A stretch of 64,000 bases of DNA from Thiomicrorhabdus chilensis DSM 12352 (GTDB lineage Bacteria > Pseudomonadota > Gammaproteobacteria > Thiomicrospirales > Thiomicrospiraceae). A program made the translations under genes and the position numbers. The stretch covers positions 2,323,460-2,387,459 of the forward strand of contig NZ_KI519609.1 of assembly GCF_000483485.1 (NCBI RefSeq). The letters run 5' to 3'. This document shows positions 1 to 9,171 of this stretch, one piece after another. Position 1 is the stretch's first letter. Every line of letters begins with the position of its first letter. The notes beneath the pieces were generated by a model. That model searched no databases. It was given only the letters and a program-made list of their open reading frames with translations, and was not told where the DNA came from.

Positions 1-839
1 GCGAAGCCGGCAGCGGCAAAAAGCATTTTGCCAAGGCGGTGCATAAAACCAGCGATCGAAAAGAGGCAGGCCTGTTGGTTTTTTATGCATCGGATTTCAA
101 TGATTTAGCTCAAAAAGCCTGGGAGGAGAACAGCACCGAACTTCTGACTCAGCTTCGCCAGATTGATGGCGGCACGCTGGTGATTACCGATGCCGACCTG
201 CTCAGCCCACAAAGCCAGGTGATTCTGGCGGGCATCATGCTTGACCACCGCTATCAAAACGCCCACCAGCAAGAGGCCATGCAGCTTGATATCCGCGTCA
301 TCGCCCTTACCAAAACCGGACTGGAAAACGTGCATCATAAAGGCGAATTTCGCGACGATCTTTACCAGCGTTTTCAGGTCATGCCCATTCACATTCCAGC
401 ACTCAGACAGCATACCGAGGACATTCCCGAATTGATTGGCCATTTCATCAATCAATTTGTAACTCATGATGGCCTGACTTACCGCGATTTCACGGTCTCC
501 GCGCAAAACATCATGCGCCAGTACAGTTGGCCGGGAAACCTACGTGAATTGCAGAACCTGATTCAAAAACTGCTAATCCTCGGAAACGGCGATATTGATG
601 ACGCCGAAGTGAAAGCCGCCCTGACACAATCGGAAGCGGCCGAACTCAGTGCACTGGAAGTGGACACCGGCATCAACCTCAAGCAGGCAAAAGACCAATT
701 TGAAAAAGCCTATTTAAGTCAGCTTCTGAGGGAAACCGGCGGCAATGTCTCGGAAACGGCAAAACGTTCGGGAATTGACCGTACCAACCTTTACCGCAAA
801 CTGAAAACCCTGGGGATAGACCCAAAAAACCCGGTTTAA
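1..839 (+). CDS. ntrX: NtrX-like AAA+ response regulator, 5' end cut by window
   Basis: The reading frame is already open at the window edge, so the receiver domain lies outside. Visible order: Walker A (GEAGSGKK, codons from base 3), a short linker, a Walker B-like strand (GGTLVITDAD), the arginine-finger region (FRDDLYQRF), the sensor II region (SWPGNLREL) and a C-terminal Fis-type helix-turn-helix (GGNVSETAKRSGIDRTNLYR). Two features are odd. The interval between Walker A and Walker B is only about 48 codons and holds no GAFTGA loop, which contacts sigma-54. The usual DE of Walker B reads TD. Position directly before trkA-trkH matches the ntrYX-trkA order known in other proteobacteria. Family membership is clear; the name NtrX rests on context. 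Confidence 0.75.
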   Translation, partial: EAGSGKKHFAKAVHKTSDRKEAGLLVFYASDFNDLAQKAWEENSTELLTQLRQIDGGTLVITDADLLSPQSQVILAGIMLDHRYQNAHQQEAMQLDIRVIALTKTGLENVHHKGEFRDDLYQRFQVMPIHIPALRQHTEDIPELIGHFINQFVTHDGLTYRDFTVSAQNIMRQYSWPGNLRELQNLIQKLLILGNGDIDDAEVKAALTQSEAAELSALEVDTGINLKQAKDQFEKAYLSQLLRETGGNVSETAKRSGIDRTNLYRKLKTLGIDPKNPV

Positions 840-911
840 CCATATTTATTAAGTTGTTTTCAGCGTAGAATACGGTTTGAATATGGCATTACTTAAAGAA
901 CCTTACACACT

Positions 912-2312
912 ATGAATATCGTGATTTTAGGAGCAGGTCAGGTCGGTTCCTCCTTGGCTGAGCTACTGGCAAACGAAAACAACGACGTCACCGTGGTCGA
1001 TTTGGACAGCGCCAGCCTGCAACGTTTACAGGACCGTTTGGACATTCGCACCGTGTGCGGTCACGCCTCTCACCCCGATGTGCTTGAACAGGCCGACCTT
1101 GAAGAGGCGGACATGCTGATCGCCGCGACACAAAACGACGAAACCAATATTCTGGCCTGCCAGATCGCCCATATTCTCTATAAAACCAACACCAAGATTG
1201 CCCGTGTACGCAGCGGCTCCTACCTGGATCACCCGGAGATTTTCAGTCGTAACTATACCTCTGAAGCCTTGCCGATCGACGTGCTCATCAGTCCGGAAAC
1301 CTTGGTCACAAACTACATTCTACAGTTGATCGAATATCCGGGCTCGCTACAGGTCATCGACTTTGCGGAAGGCAAGGTGCGTTTGATTGCGGTGCGTGCC
1401 TTTAAGGGAAGTTTGCTGGTAGACAAACGCATCAGCGAACTCAAAAACTACCTGCCCAAAGAGGTCAAAACCCGCATCGTTGCGATTTACCGCAAGGATG
1501 AAGTGGTCATGCCCAACGGCAATGCCACCATCAAAGCCGAAGATGAAGTGTTCTTTCTGGCCGAACCCAAACACATTCCCGCGATCGTTGAAGAGTTGCG
1601 ACGCCATAAAGAACGTCCTTCGCGTAACATCATGATCGCCGGCGGAGGAAACATCGGCTTTAACCTGGCCAAAGAGTTGGAAAAGGCCCATCAGGTCAAA
1701 CTCATCGACCACAATATTCAACAAGCCAGACAGGTCGCCGAAATTTTGGATCACACCATCATCATTCATGGCGACGTGGCCGACAAAGATCTGCTTCTTG
1801 AGGAAAACATCGATGAGATCGATCTATTTGTGGCGGTCACCAACTCGGATGAGGCCAACATCATCTCCGGCATGCTGGCCAAGAAATTAGGGGTGCGGCG
1901 TGTCATTGCCCTGGTCAACAACCAATCCTACATCGAGCTGATTCAGCTAAACAGCATTGACGTCGCCATTTCCGCCGACCAAATCACCACCAGTAAGTTG
2001 TTGCACTATATGCGACAGGGAGACACGGTACAGGCCGCCACCCTCCGTCGCGGTGCTGCCGAAACCATGGAGGTGATTGCCCACGGCAGTGAAAACAGCT
2101 CCGAGGTCATCGGCAAACGTATCGGCGAAATCCAATGGCCAAAAGACCTCACCGTCGGCTGCATCATTCGTGAAGACCAGGTTTTGATTGCCCATCGCGA
2201 TCTGGAAATCGAAGCTCAGGATCATGTCATCCTGTTCTTGACCGACCCCAATTGCGCCGAAGAGGTCGCCAAACTGTTTTCGCCGACTGAATCCACCGGA
2301 TGGCTCAGTTAA
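912..2312 (+). CDS. trkA: Trk potassium uptake protein TrkA
   Basis: Peripheral NAD(H)-binding regulator of the TrkH potassium channel. It has 466 residues, the family's usual length, with two RCK repeats. The first starts with the Rossmann motif GAGQVGSSLAELL at the N-terminus; the second starts near residue 240 with GGGNIGFNLAKEL. Each is followed by a TrkA-C region. The start is the ATG at 912, which begins the nucleotide-binding fold immediately. It lies 72 bp after the NtrX-like gene and 47 bp before trkH, all on one strand, so the three are probably co-expressed. Confidence 0.96.
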   Translation: MNIVILGAGQVGSSLAELLANENNDVTVVDLDSASLQRLQDRLDIRTVCGHASHPDVLEQADLEEADMLIAATQNDETNILACQIAHILYKTNTKIARVRSGSYLDHPEIFSRNYTSEALPIDVLISPETLVTNYILQLIEYPGSLQVIDFAEGKVRLIAVRAFKGSLLVDKRISELKNYLPKEVKTRIVAIYRKDEVVMPNGNATIKAEDEVFFLAEPKHIPAIVEELRRHKERPSRNIMIAGGGNIGFNLAKELEKAHQVKLIDHNIQQARQVAEILDHTIIIHGDVADKDLLLEENIDEIDLFVAVTNSDEANIISGMLAKKLGVRRVIALVNNQSYIELIQLNSIDVAISADQITTSKLLHYMRQGDTVQAATLRRGAAETMEVIAHGSENSSEVIGKRIGEIQWPKDLTVGCIIREDQVLIAHRDLEIEAQDHVILFLTDPNCAEEVAKLFSPTESTGWLS

Positions 2313-2359
2313 CCCAATGAACCATCAAGCCGATAAAACAAAGCGATACTAGAAACTCC

Positions 2360-3811
2360 ATGCATTCAAAAATCATTACCAAAGTTCTCGGTCTGTTGTT
2401 GATGCTTTACAGCGTAAGCCTAGTGCCGCCGTTACTGGTCTCTTTAGTTTATCGGGACGGCGCTACCTTTGCATTCAGCAGTGTATTGATCGGTGTCTTG
2501 CTGCTAGGATTAGTGCTGTGGTACCCCATTCGCAACCACAAACAGGACTTGAAAATCCGTGATGGTTTTTTGGTGGTGGTGATGTTCTGGAGTGTACTCG
2601 GCCTGGTGGGTGCCTTGCCTCTCTATATCGAAAAAGAAGTGCCCTTAAGCCTCACCGATGCCATTTTTGAATCCTTTTCAGGCCTGACTACAACCGGTGC
2701 CACGGTCATGAGCGGACTGGACAACATGCCACACGCGATTCTGTGGTACCGCCAACAACTGCAGTGGATGGGCGGCATGGGGATCATCGTATTGGCCGTC
2801 GCCATCTTGCCGATGCTCGGTATCGGGGGCATGCAGCTCTACCGCGCGGAAACTCCGGGGCCGATGAAAGATTCTAAAATCGCACCGCGCATTTCGGAAA
2901 CCGCCAAAACCCTCTGGTATCTTTACCTCGGGCTCACAGTCTCCTGCGCGGTCGGCTACTGGTTTGCCGGAATGAACTGGTTTGACGCTTTTGGCCACAG
3001 TTTCTCAACGGTGGCGATTGGCGGCTTTTCAACCCATGACGCCAGCATTGGGCACTTCAACAGCACCGCAGTTGAAACCGTAGCCATTATTTTCATGTTT
3101 TTGTCCGGCATCAACTTCGCTTTGCACTTCACGGCCTTTCATCGACTTAATGTCGCGCCCTATCGTTTTGACCCTGAATTCCGCGCCTACGCCACCCTGC
3201 TGTTTTTGGTGACCGCCATTGTCACCAGCTACCTCTATTTCCATGAAGTGTATCCAACCTGGGAAGAAGCCTTCCGTTATGGGGTCTTCCAAACGGTCTC
3301 CATCGCCACCACCACCGGCTTCGCCAACGCCGACTTTGCCGCTTGGCCAGTGTTTCTGCCTATCCTGCTGATTATGATGAGTTTTATCGGCGGCAGCGCC
3401 GGGTCTACCGCCGGGGGCATGAAAATGATCCGGTTTGTGTTGCTGTTCAAACAGGGGTCGCGCGAAATCCGCAGCCTAATTCATCCCAACGCCATCATGC
3501 CGGTTAAACTGCAAGGCAAGCCCATTCCCGAGAAGGTCATGACCGCCGTTTGGGGTTTCTTCTCGGTTTATGTCTTCACCTTCGCTATCCTGCTGCTGAT
3601 TATCATGGCTCTGGGAGTCGACCAGGTCACAGCATTCTCCGCCATCGCGGCGATGATGAACAATCTGGGGCCCGGCCTGGGAGACGTCGCCAGCAACTAT
3701 GAAACCATGAGCGATCCGGTCAAGTGGGTGCTCACCTTGGCGATGCTGCTGGGACGTTTGGAGATTTTCACTCTGCTGGTTCTGTTCACCGCCGCCTTTT
3801 GGCGCAAATAG
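2360..3811 (+). CDS. trkH: Trk potassium uptake channel TrkH
   Basis: Inner-membrane potassium-translocating subunit of the Trk system, 483 residues, the normal length. It is very hydrophobic, with the four pore-loop/TM repeats expected of TrkH/KtrB. Selectivity-filter-type segments are visible at SFSGLTTTGATVMSG, HSFSTVAIGGFSTHD, VSIATTTGFANADF and AAMMNNLGPGLG. A CAGGCCTG motif copy lies inside the gene at 2679-2686, beside the first filter. Partner TrkA is encoded directly upstream. Confidence 0.96.
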   Translation: MHSKIITKVLGLLLMLYSVSLVPPLLVSLVYRDGATFAFSSVLIGVLLLGLVLWYPIRNHKQDLKIRDGFLVVVMFWSVLGLVGALPLYIEKEVPLSLTDAIFESFSGLTTTGATVMSGLDNMPHAILWYRQQLQWMGGMGIIVLAVAILPMLGIGGMQLYRAETPGPMKDSKIAPRISETAKTLWYLYLGLTVSCAVGYWFAGMNWFDAFGHSFSTVAIGGFSTHDASIGHFNSTAVETVAIIFMFLSGINFALHFTAFHRLNVAPYRFDPEFRAYATLLFLVTAIVTSYLYFHEVYPTWEEAFRYGVFQTVSIATTTGFANADFAAWPVFLPILLIMMSFIGGSAGSTAGGMKMIRFVLLFKQGSREIRSLIHPNAIMPVKLQGKPIPEKVMTAVWGFFSVYVFTFAILLLIIMALGVDQVTAFSAIAAMMNNLGPGLGDVASNYETMSDPVKWVLTLAMLLGRLEIFTLLVLFTAAFWRK

Positions 3812-3828
3812 ACACAGGAGACCTGAAT

Positions 3829-4419
3829 ATGAGTAATAAGGCCGCCCAGAAATGGGATGAGAAATACGCCTCCGCCAGTTTGAAGACCCCGGCCAATCCA
3901 TGTTTTGTGCTCAAGCAGCACAGCCGACTGTTACCCTTTAACGGACGCGCCTTGGAAGTGGCCTGCGGACTGGGTGGAAACGCGCGCTTTCTGGCTTTAT
4001 GCGGCCTCAAGACCGAAGCCTGGGACATCTCCGATACCGCCTTGACCCTGCTCAACAACTGGGCCAGCCTGAATCACCTGCCGATTCAGCCGCTGATAAC
4101 CGATCTGGAGCAGATGCTGCTGCCTTATCAACAGTTTGACGTGATTGTGGTGAGCCGCTATCTGGACCGAAAACTCTTCAGCCAATTGGAAAACGCACTC
4201 AAACCGGGTGGTCTGTTGTTTTACCAAACCTTTTTAGCACCGGTGCAGGACAATGCGCCGAGCAATCCCGATTTTTACATCCAGCCCGGAGAATTCAACC
4301 AGGCCTGCCCAAACCTGCAAACGCTGGTTTATGGCGAAGGCTGGCTGGCGAATGAAAACAGTGTGTCGTCCGCTGAAAAACAGCGTTACGCCTGGTATGT
4401 CGGGCGCAAAAGCCAATAG
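3829..4419 (+). CDS. class I SAM-dependent methyltransferase
   Basis: A 196-residue methyltransferase fold. Motif I is ALEVACGLGGNARFLA near residues 40-55, followed by an acidic position (EAWDIS) and the motif IV region DVIVVSRYLD. The frame runs open further upstream into trkH. ATG 3829 is chosen because it has a clear ribosome site (AGGAG, 3817-3821) and gives a complete domain. It resembles the TehB/YeiR-like small methyltransferases. No substrate can be read from sequence. It starts 17 bp after trkH, so translation may be coupled. Confidence 0.82.
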   Translation: MSNKAAQKWDEKYASASLKTPANPCFVLKQHSRLLPFNGRALEVACGLGGNARFLALCGLKTEAWDISDTALTLLNNWASLNHLPIQPLITDLEQMLLPYQQFDVIVVSRYLDRKLFSQLENALKPGGLLFYQTFLAPVQDNAPSNPDFYIQPGEFNQACPNLQTLVYGEGWLANENSVSSAEKQRYAWYVGRKSQ

Positions 4420-4449
4420 TATGACGCGACTGAACCGCCCCCTTTCAAC

Positions 4450-5385
4450 ATGATTTTTATCAGACACGCCTCGCCGAGGGCAATCGGTTTCTTTCTGGCT
4501 ATTTTCGGCACGGCCCTGTTTTCCATCAAATCGATCTTCATCAAACTCGCCTATGCCGAAGGATTGGATACCGACAGCGTTTTGATGCTCAGAATGGCGA
4601 TCGCGCTGCCGGTCTACCTGCTGATGATGGTCTGGTTGCTACGCGTCAATAAAAGCGTTCCGCTGCTGAGCGGCAAACTTCTCAAGATCACCTTTCTGGG
4701 ATTCATCGGTTACTACCTTTCCTCCTGGCTCGACTTGAAAGGATTGGAAATGATCTCCGCACAACTGGAAAGACTCACGCTCTTCACCTACCCGATCATG
4801 GTCGCTTTACTGGGCGCGCTGTTTTTCAAAACGCCTTTGACCCGAAAAATCATTCTGGCATTGGTCATCACCTACGGCGGGCTTTTGGTCACCTTTTATC
4901 AGGAGCTGCACTTCAGCGGCACCAACACAAGCCTGGGCACCCTGTTGGTCTTTCTGGCGGCGCTGAGCTTTTCATTTTACGTGCTGTTCGGCAAGAAATT
5001 GATTCATCAGGTGGGCAGTCTCTGGTTCACCAGTCTGGCGATGGCGATTTCCAGCGCTTTCGTATTGGTTCACTATCTGCTGTTAAACGATATTTCCAAT
5101 CTCGACGTCAGCGCCATGGCGTGGCTGTGGCTGTTTCTGCTGGCGATTGTCAGTACCGTCATCCCCAGCTTCATGATCAGCGAGGCGATTGCCAAGATCG
5201 GCCCGGCGCAAACCGGCATAATCGGCACCTTGGGGCCCTTAGTGACCATTGTGTTGGCGGTATGGATTCTGAACGAACCCTTTACGATCTGGCATGCGTT
5301 CGGGCTGATTCTGGTCATCGGCGGCGTCACCATTCTGACCCACCAGCCAAAACCGACAACCAACCCGAAAACGCATCAACCCTAA
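4450..5385 (+). CDS. EamA/DMT-family transporter
   Basis: A 311-residue integral membrane protein with about ten hydrophobic segments arranged as two EamA repeats. The first begins at FFLAIFGTALFSIKSIFIKL; the second, around residues 150-295, carries the typical GPAQTGIIGTLGPLVTI segment near its end. Drug/metabolite transporters of this type move small metabolites across the inner membrane; substrate unknown. It follows the methyltransferase by 30 bp. A CAGGCCTG copy (5392-5399) sits just after the stop codon. Confidence 0.88.
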   Translation: MIFIRHASPRAIGFFLAIFGTALFSIKSIFIKLAYAEGLDTDSVLMLRMAIALPVYLLMMVWLLRVNKSVPLLSGKLLKITFLGFIGYYLSSWLDLKGLEMISAQLERLTLFTYPIMVALLGALFFKTPLTRKIILALVITYGGLLVTFYQELHFSGTNTSLGTLLVFLAALSFSFYVLFGKKLIHQVGSLWFTSLAMAISSAFVLVHYLLLNDISNLDVSAMAWLWLFLLAIVSTVIPSFMISEAIAKIGPAQTGIIGTLGPLVTIVLAVWILNEPFTIWHAFGLILVIGGVTILTHQPKPTTNPKTHQP

Positions 5386-5431
5386 AACGGACAGGCCTGC
5401 TCAAAATCGTTTGATTTAGAACAGGAAACGC

Positions 5432-6373
5432 TCATGACTTATAGATGTCTTCCACACCGGCGGGCGGTTTACGGTAACGTTTGTAGGACCATAGATACTG
5501 TTCCGGCGCAATGCGAATACAGGCTTCCACCCCTCGGTTGAGTGCCGCTGCGGCCAAGGTCTCGTCTTCGCTGGCCACCTCGTCTTCCGCCGGCAACACA
5601 TGCAGGCGATAGCCTTGTCCTTTGGGCAGACGCTCCATGACCACAAACAGAAACGCGCAGTCCGATTTTTGAATCAATTTCGACACCAGCGTCATGGTGC
5701 GCGCCGGACGACCGAAAAACGGTGCATAAACGCCACCTTTTTTGCCCGGATCCTGATCCGGCAAAATCGCCGAAAGCTGCTGTGCCTTCAGCGCCTTGAC
5801 CAGATAACGCACACCGCGCATATCGGTCGGTGCCAACTTGGCACCGTAACGGCTGCGCGCCTCAACCATAAACGATTCCACCGAAGGAATATTGGGCGGA
5901 CGGTAAAGAAAGGTCGAGCTTTGCGTCGTCGAGGTGTACATGCCGTTGACTTCCCAAGCGCCGATATGCGGCGCCAGCAGCAATACCCCTTTATGCTGTT
6001 CACGGGCTTGGTCCAATAATTCCTGCCCTTCGACTTCCTTAATCAACGGCAGCAATTTTGATTGCGGCCAACACCACGCCGGTCCCAGTTCGGTCGTCAC
6101 CTGACCGAGATGGATGAGGCTGCGTTTGACCAGTCGGCGCTGCTCTTGCTGGGTTAATTCCGGAAAGGCGACGGCGATGTTCTTTTGCGATACCCGTTTA
6201 TTGCTGTTTGGAATCCACCATAACAGGGTACCGATAAACGTACCCAAAGCCTGATTCCAGCGCAACGGCAACCAACTGAAAAACACAATCAGACCTTTCA
6301 AAACAGCGCCCAACCAGGCCTGCTTATTTTGGTTTTTTGTGCGATTGGCTGTTTGCTTGCCCGGGTTACTCAC
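5432..6373 (-). CDS. lpxL: lipid A biosynthesis acyltransferase (LpxL/HtrB family)
   Basis: Inner-membrane acyltransferase that adds a secondary fatty acid to Kdo2-lipid IVA. It has 313 residues, with an N-terminal membrane anchor (VLKGLIVFFSWLPL) and the catalytic HX4E motif in APHIGAWEVN near residue 135. Later conserved blocks are ILPDQDPGKKGGVYAPFFG and the C-terminal WSYKRYRKPP. The paralogue LpxM cannot be strictly excluded. It is 2 bp from the end of ttcA on the same strand. Confidence 0.88.
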   Translation of the reverse strand: MSNPGKQTANRTKNQNKQAWLGAVLKGLIVFFSWLPLRWNQALGTFIGTLLWWIPNSNKRVSQKNIAVAFPELTQQEQRRLVKRSLIHLGQVTTELGPAWCWPQSKLLPLIKEVEGQELLDQAREQHKGVLLLAPHIGAWEVNGMYTSTTQSSTFLYRPPNIPSVESFMVEARSRYGAKLAPTDMRGVRYLVKALKAQQLSAILPDQDPGKKGGVYAPFFGRPARTMTLVSKLIQKSDCAFLFVVMERLPKGQGYRLHVLPAEDEVASEDETLAAAALNRGVEACIRIAPEQYLWSYKRYRKPPAGVEDIYKS

Positions 6374-6375
6374 GA

Positions 6376-7290
6376 TTACTCCCCAGTCTTTTCGGCGATT
6401 TTATCATCCGAATTCGGTTCGGAAAGCGACAAGGCCGCCTGACCTTCGTGATTATCATCGGCAATCAAAGGCTGCATCGCCGTCCAAAGATTGGCGTACA
6501 GGTGTTTGTTCTTTTTTTCCTGCTCAAGCAGCAGTGCTTTGGTTTCGGCACGCGCCTGCGGTTTGGCGTAGCAAGCCGGGCAGTTGTCCGGAATCACCGG
6601 CAAATGCGCCGCCTCGGCGAAATCGCGCGTCTGGTTTTCACGCACTCGCACCAACGGACGGATAATGCGGATATCGCCGTCGTCGTTCAAATAGTGGGCT
6701 TTCATGGTGCGTAACTGTCCGGCATTGAAGGCCGACATCACAAAACTCTCGGCCAGATCGTCCAGATGCTGCGCCAGCGCCAAAACGTTATAACCTTCGC
6801 GGCGACACACCGTATAAAGTATTCCGCGTTTCTGACGGGCGCAGAAACTGCAGAACGAATCGCCCTTCATGCGCTCATCGGCCAGCCCCACCATGTCTTC
6901 GCTTTCGTAAAAATAAGGTACGTCCATTTTCGCGCACCACGCTTTCAGTGGCGACGGATCAAATCCCGGAATCTCCGGATCGATGGTGCAAGCCGCCAAC
7001 TCAAACTTGATCGGCGCATGACGTTGCAGGTGTTTCAGAATCACCAGCAGACTCAAGGAATCCTTACCTCCGGACAAGCCCAACAACACCCGGTCACCGT
7101 CGCGCAACATCTTGAATTGCGCCATCGCACGCCCCACCGGCTTCATGATCGCCTTGGGCGGCTTGATCCAATCTTTGGTGCGCTCTTTTTTGCTCAATTT
7201 CTTTGGGTGGTCGGCATCGGACTTGAGTGTCTCTGCCTCGGTCTGTTGCTCAGTCTGTTTTTCAGTCATTGGGTCACCATTGTTTTTCAT
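6376..7290 (-). CDS. ttcA: tRNA 2-thiocytidine biosynthesis protein TtcA
   Basis: ATP- and iron-sulfur-dependent enzyme that thiolates cytidine 32 of tRNA. It shows the PP-loop SGGKDS and the two CXXC pairs (FCSFCARQ and NCPACYAK) that hold the cluster. A lysine-rich N-terminal extension of about 60 residues precedes the conserved core. Start choice: the frame is open from a TTG at 7308; ATG 7290 is preferred. ATG 7269, with GGTGA a few bases upstream, is a serious alternative. Confidence 0.93.
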   Translation of the reverse strand: MKNNGDPMTEKQTEQQTEAETLKSDADHPKKLSKKERTKDWIKPPKAIMKPVGRAMAQFKMLRDGDRVLLGLSGGKDSLSLLVILKHLQRHAPIKFELAACTIDPEIPGFDPSPLKAWCAKMDVPYFYESEDMVGLADERMKGDSFCSFCARQKRGILYTVCRREGYNVLALAQHLDDLAESFVMSAFNAGQLRTMKAHYLNDDGDIRIIRPLVRVRENQTRDFAEAAHLPVIPDNCPACYAKPQARAETKALLLEQEKKNKHLYANLWTAMQPLIADDNHEGQAALSLSEPNSDDKIAEKTGE

Positions 7291-7378
7291 AGGGGCTATT
7301 TTACACAATCCGTTATAATCGCGTTTTGAATAAACTTCATTTGCCGCCGATGTGCAAATGGCTTACGAGATCAAAACC

Positions 7379-8407
7379 ATGTCGATTCCCACTCATTCCT
7401 GGCTTCAACTTCTTACCATCCTGGTGATGACCACATTGGCCAGCCTCAGCCAAGCCAATGTTTCTGTACCGAGCGCGCAAAAGCAACAGGCCTGGTCATT
7501 TTCCGGGCCGTTAAATATCGACCCACTCAATATCAGCGGTCTGGTTGTCACCCAACAATTCACGGCCCTGGCCAGCGACGAAGGCCAGAGCATTGAACTG
7601 TTCACATTCCAACAGACTGAGCAAAAAAAATGGAAAAGCCTGGCCACCGTCCCCCTCAGCCAAAAGGACGACGAACTCGACATTGAAGCCCTGGCCTGGC
7701 AAGCGCCCTACCTGTATGCAATCGGTTCGCATGGGGTGAAACGAAAAAAACTCAAAGCCGGACTCTCACAAAAACAGAATGAAAAACGGCTTGAAACGGT
7801 GGTGCGTGAACCGGCCAGGCATCAGTTGTTTCGCATCAAGCTGGATGACCAGCTGAAGGTTATGGAAACACATTCGCTGTCATTGGATTCGATCCTGCAA
7901 CAGGAAGACATTTTGAAGCCTTTCAGCAAACTTCCCAGCAAAGAAAACGGCATTGATATTGAGGCATTGGCGATCGATGAAAAAGGCCGCTTACTGGTGG
8001 GCTTCAGAGGCCCGGTATTACGCGGCAACACCCTACCGGTGCTGCGCCTTAAACTGAACAAGCGTGAATTTGCGGTCAAAAAACACAAGCTGCTGTACCT
8101 GCACACCGACAACGGCGGCGGCCTGCGCGGCATGAGTGAAACCGAAAATGGTTTTTTGATTTTAAGCGGGCCGGTTGGCAACCAGAGCATGCCCTATCAA
8201 GTGGCTTTGTGGAGCGGTGAAAATGCCTTAAAGGGCAAAGACCAACCCTCAGGCGCAGTGAAAACCCTGTGTCATTTACCCACCTCGGCAGGCAAACCCG
8301 AAGGCATTCAATTTATCTCTCAAAGCCACAAACTAATCGAGTTTATGATTGTCCAAGACGGTCTGCCAAATGGCCAGCCTACGCTATTCAGCTGCCCCTC
8401 CCGGTAA
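7379..8407 (+). CDS. exported DUF3616-family protein
   Basis: A 342-residue protein with a clear signal peptide from ATG 7379 (hydrophobic WLQLLTILVMTTLASLSQA, cleavage likely after SQA). The in-frame GTG at 7352 would put a non-signal stretch in front of it, so it was not chosen. The body shows the beta-rich DUF3616 pattern, with two DIEALA-type repeats (DELDIEALAW and GIDIEALAID) each followed by a strand and a glycine turn. Members have no established function; a beta-propeller-like periplasmic protein is inferred. Divergent from ttcA. Confidence 0.72.
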   Translation: MSIPTHSWLQLLTILVMTTLASLSQANVSVPSAQKQQAWSFSGPLNIDPLNISGLVVTQQFTALASDEGQSIELFTFQQTEQKKWKSLATVPLSQKDDELDIEALAWQAPYLYAIGSHGVKRKKLKAGLSQKQNEKRLETVVREPARHQLFRIKLDDQLKVMETHSLSLDSILQQEDILKPFSKLPSKENGIDIEALAIDEKGRLLVGFRGPVLRGNTLPVLRLKLNKREFAVKKHKLLYLHTDNGGGLRGMSETENGFLILSGPVGNQSMPYQVALWSGENALKGKDQPSGAVKTLCHLPTSAGKPEGIQFISQSHKLIEFMIVQDGLPNGQPTLFSCPSR

Positions 8408-8447
8408 GTTTAAGCCGCAAGTCGTGCCGATCTTACTCGTGCCTGTA

Positions 8448-9119
8448 TTAGCTGGCCTGCTGGATCAGTTTGGCAATCGCCTTTCGCCAGGCCTCTGATA
8501 AAGCCGGATGCGCCGCAGCCTGCTTGAGCAAAGCCCAGTCGGCTTCCGAGCGATGATAATGTTTGGCTAAAAACAGGTCATGGATCGTCAGCTTGGGTCT
8601 GGTTATGCCATCTTCTGGTTCAAAAGGTTTCTTTTTGACCTCGTCGCCTTTTTTCAAAAGCCCTTCTTGCAACACCCGGCAATAGAAGCCCACATGGCCG
8701 CTTTGCGAATAGGCGTCCAAAAATTCCGCAGCGGAACTCCAGTCCGAAGTCTCCAACACCTGTTCGGCCAGTTTCCAGCAGGGTGAACGCGGCTGGGTGA
8801 CTTCCAATACAACACTGCCCACCAGCAAACGCTCTCCCAAACAAACCTGTTTCTCATCCAGCCCGGAAATCGTCAGGTTTTCCCCTAAATACCCATAGGG
8901 CGCCTGAATCCGAAAACGTGCATAATTCTCTTCCGGCATCACAAACACCGCCTTGTCAGCACCGCCATGGTTGATCAGGTCGGCCTGCTCATCACCTTCC
9001 AGACCCAAAAACCCAACCTGAACCAGGCCGTGAACATGTCCCTTATGAATCGCCGAAGAGACTCCATCTCGCCAAGCCACTTTCTTGGCCGGGCCGACAT
9101 TGACTGCTTTCAACTGCAT
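8448..9119 (-). CDS. MOSC domain protein, YiiM-like
   Basis: A 223-residue MOSC-domain protein. The conserved core includes GLEGDEQADLINHGGADKAV (residues about 40-60), the YGENL-type segment YLGENLTISG and the cysteine block PRSPCWKLAE. These are signatures of the MOSC fold that binds sulfur-bearing molybdenum cofactor. A C-terminal helical 3-alpha-type tail is present. In E. coli the related YiiM protects against N-hydroxylated bases; that role is only inferred here. Confidence 0.88.
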   Translation of the reverse strand: MQLKAVNVGPAKKVAWRDGVSSAIHKGHVHGLVQVGFLGLEGDEQADLINHGGADKAVFVMPEENYARFRIQAPYGYLGENLTISGLDEKQVCLGERLLVGSVVLEVTQPRSPCWKLAEQVLETSDWSSAAEFLDAYSQSGHVGFYCRVLQEGLLKKGDEVKKKPFEPEDGITRPKLTIHDLFLAKHYHRSEADWALLKQAAAHPALSEAWRKAIAKLIQQAS

Positions 9120-9171
9120 AACACCCTCCTGTCTAGGAAATCTCTGGTTGAATCAGAGCTTCCCGAGAGGA

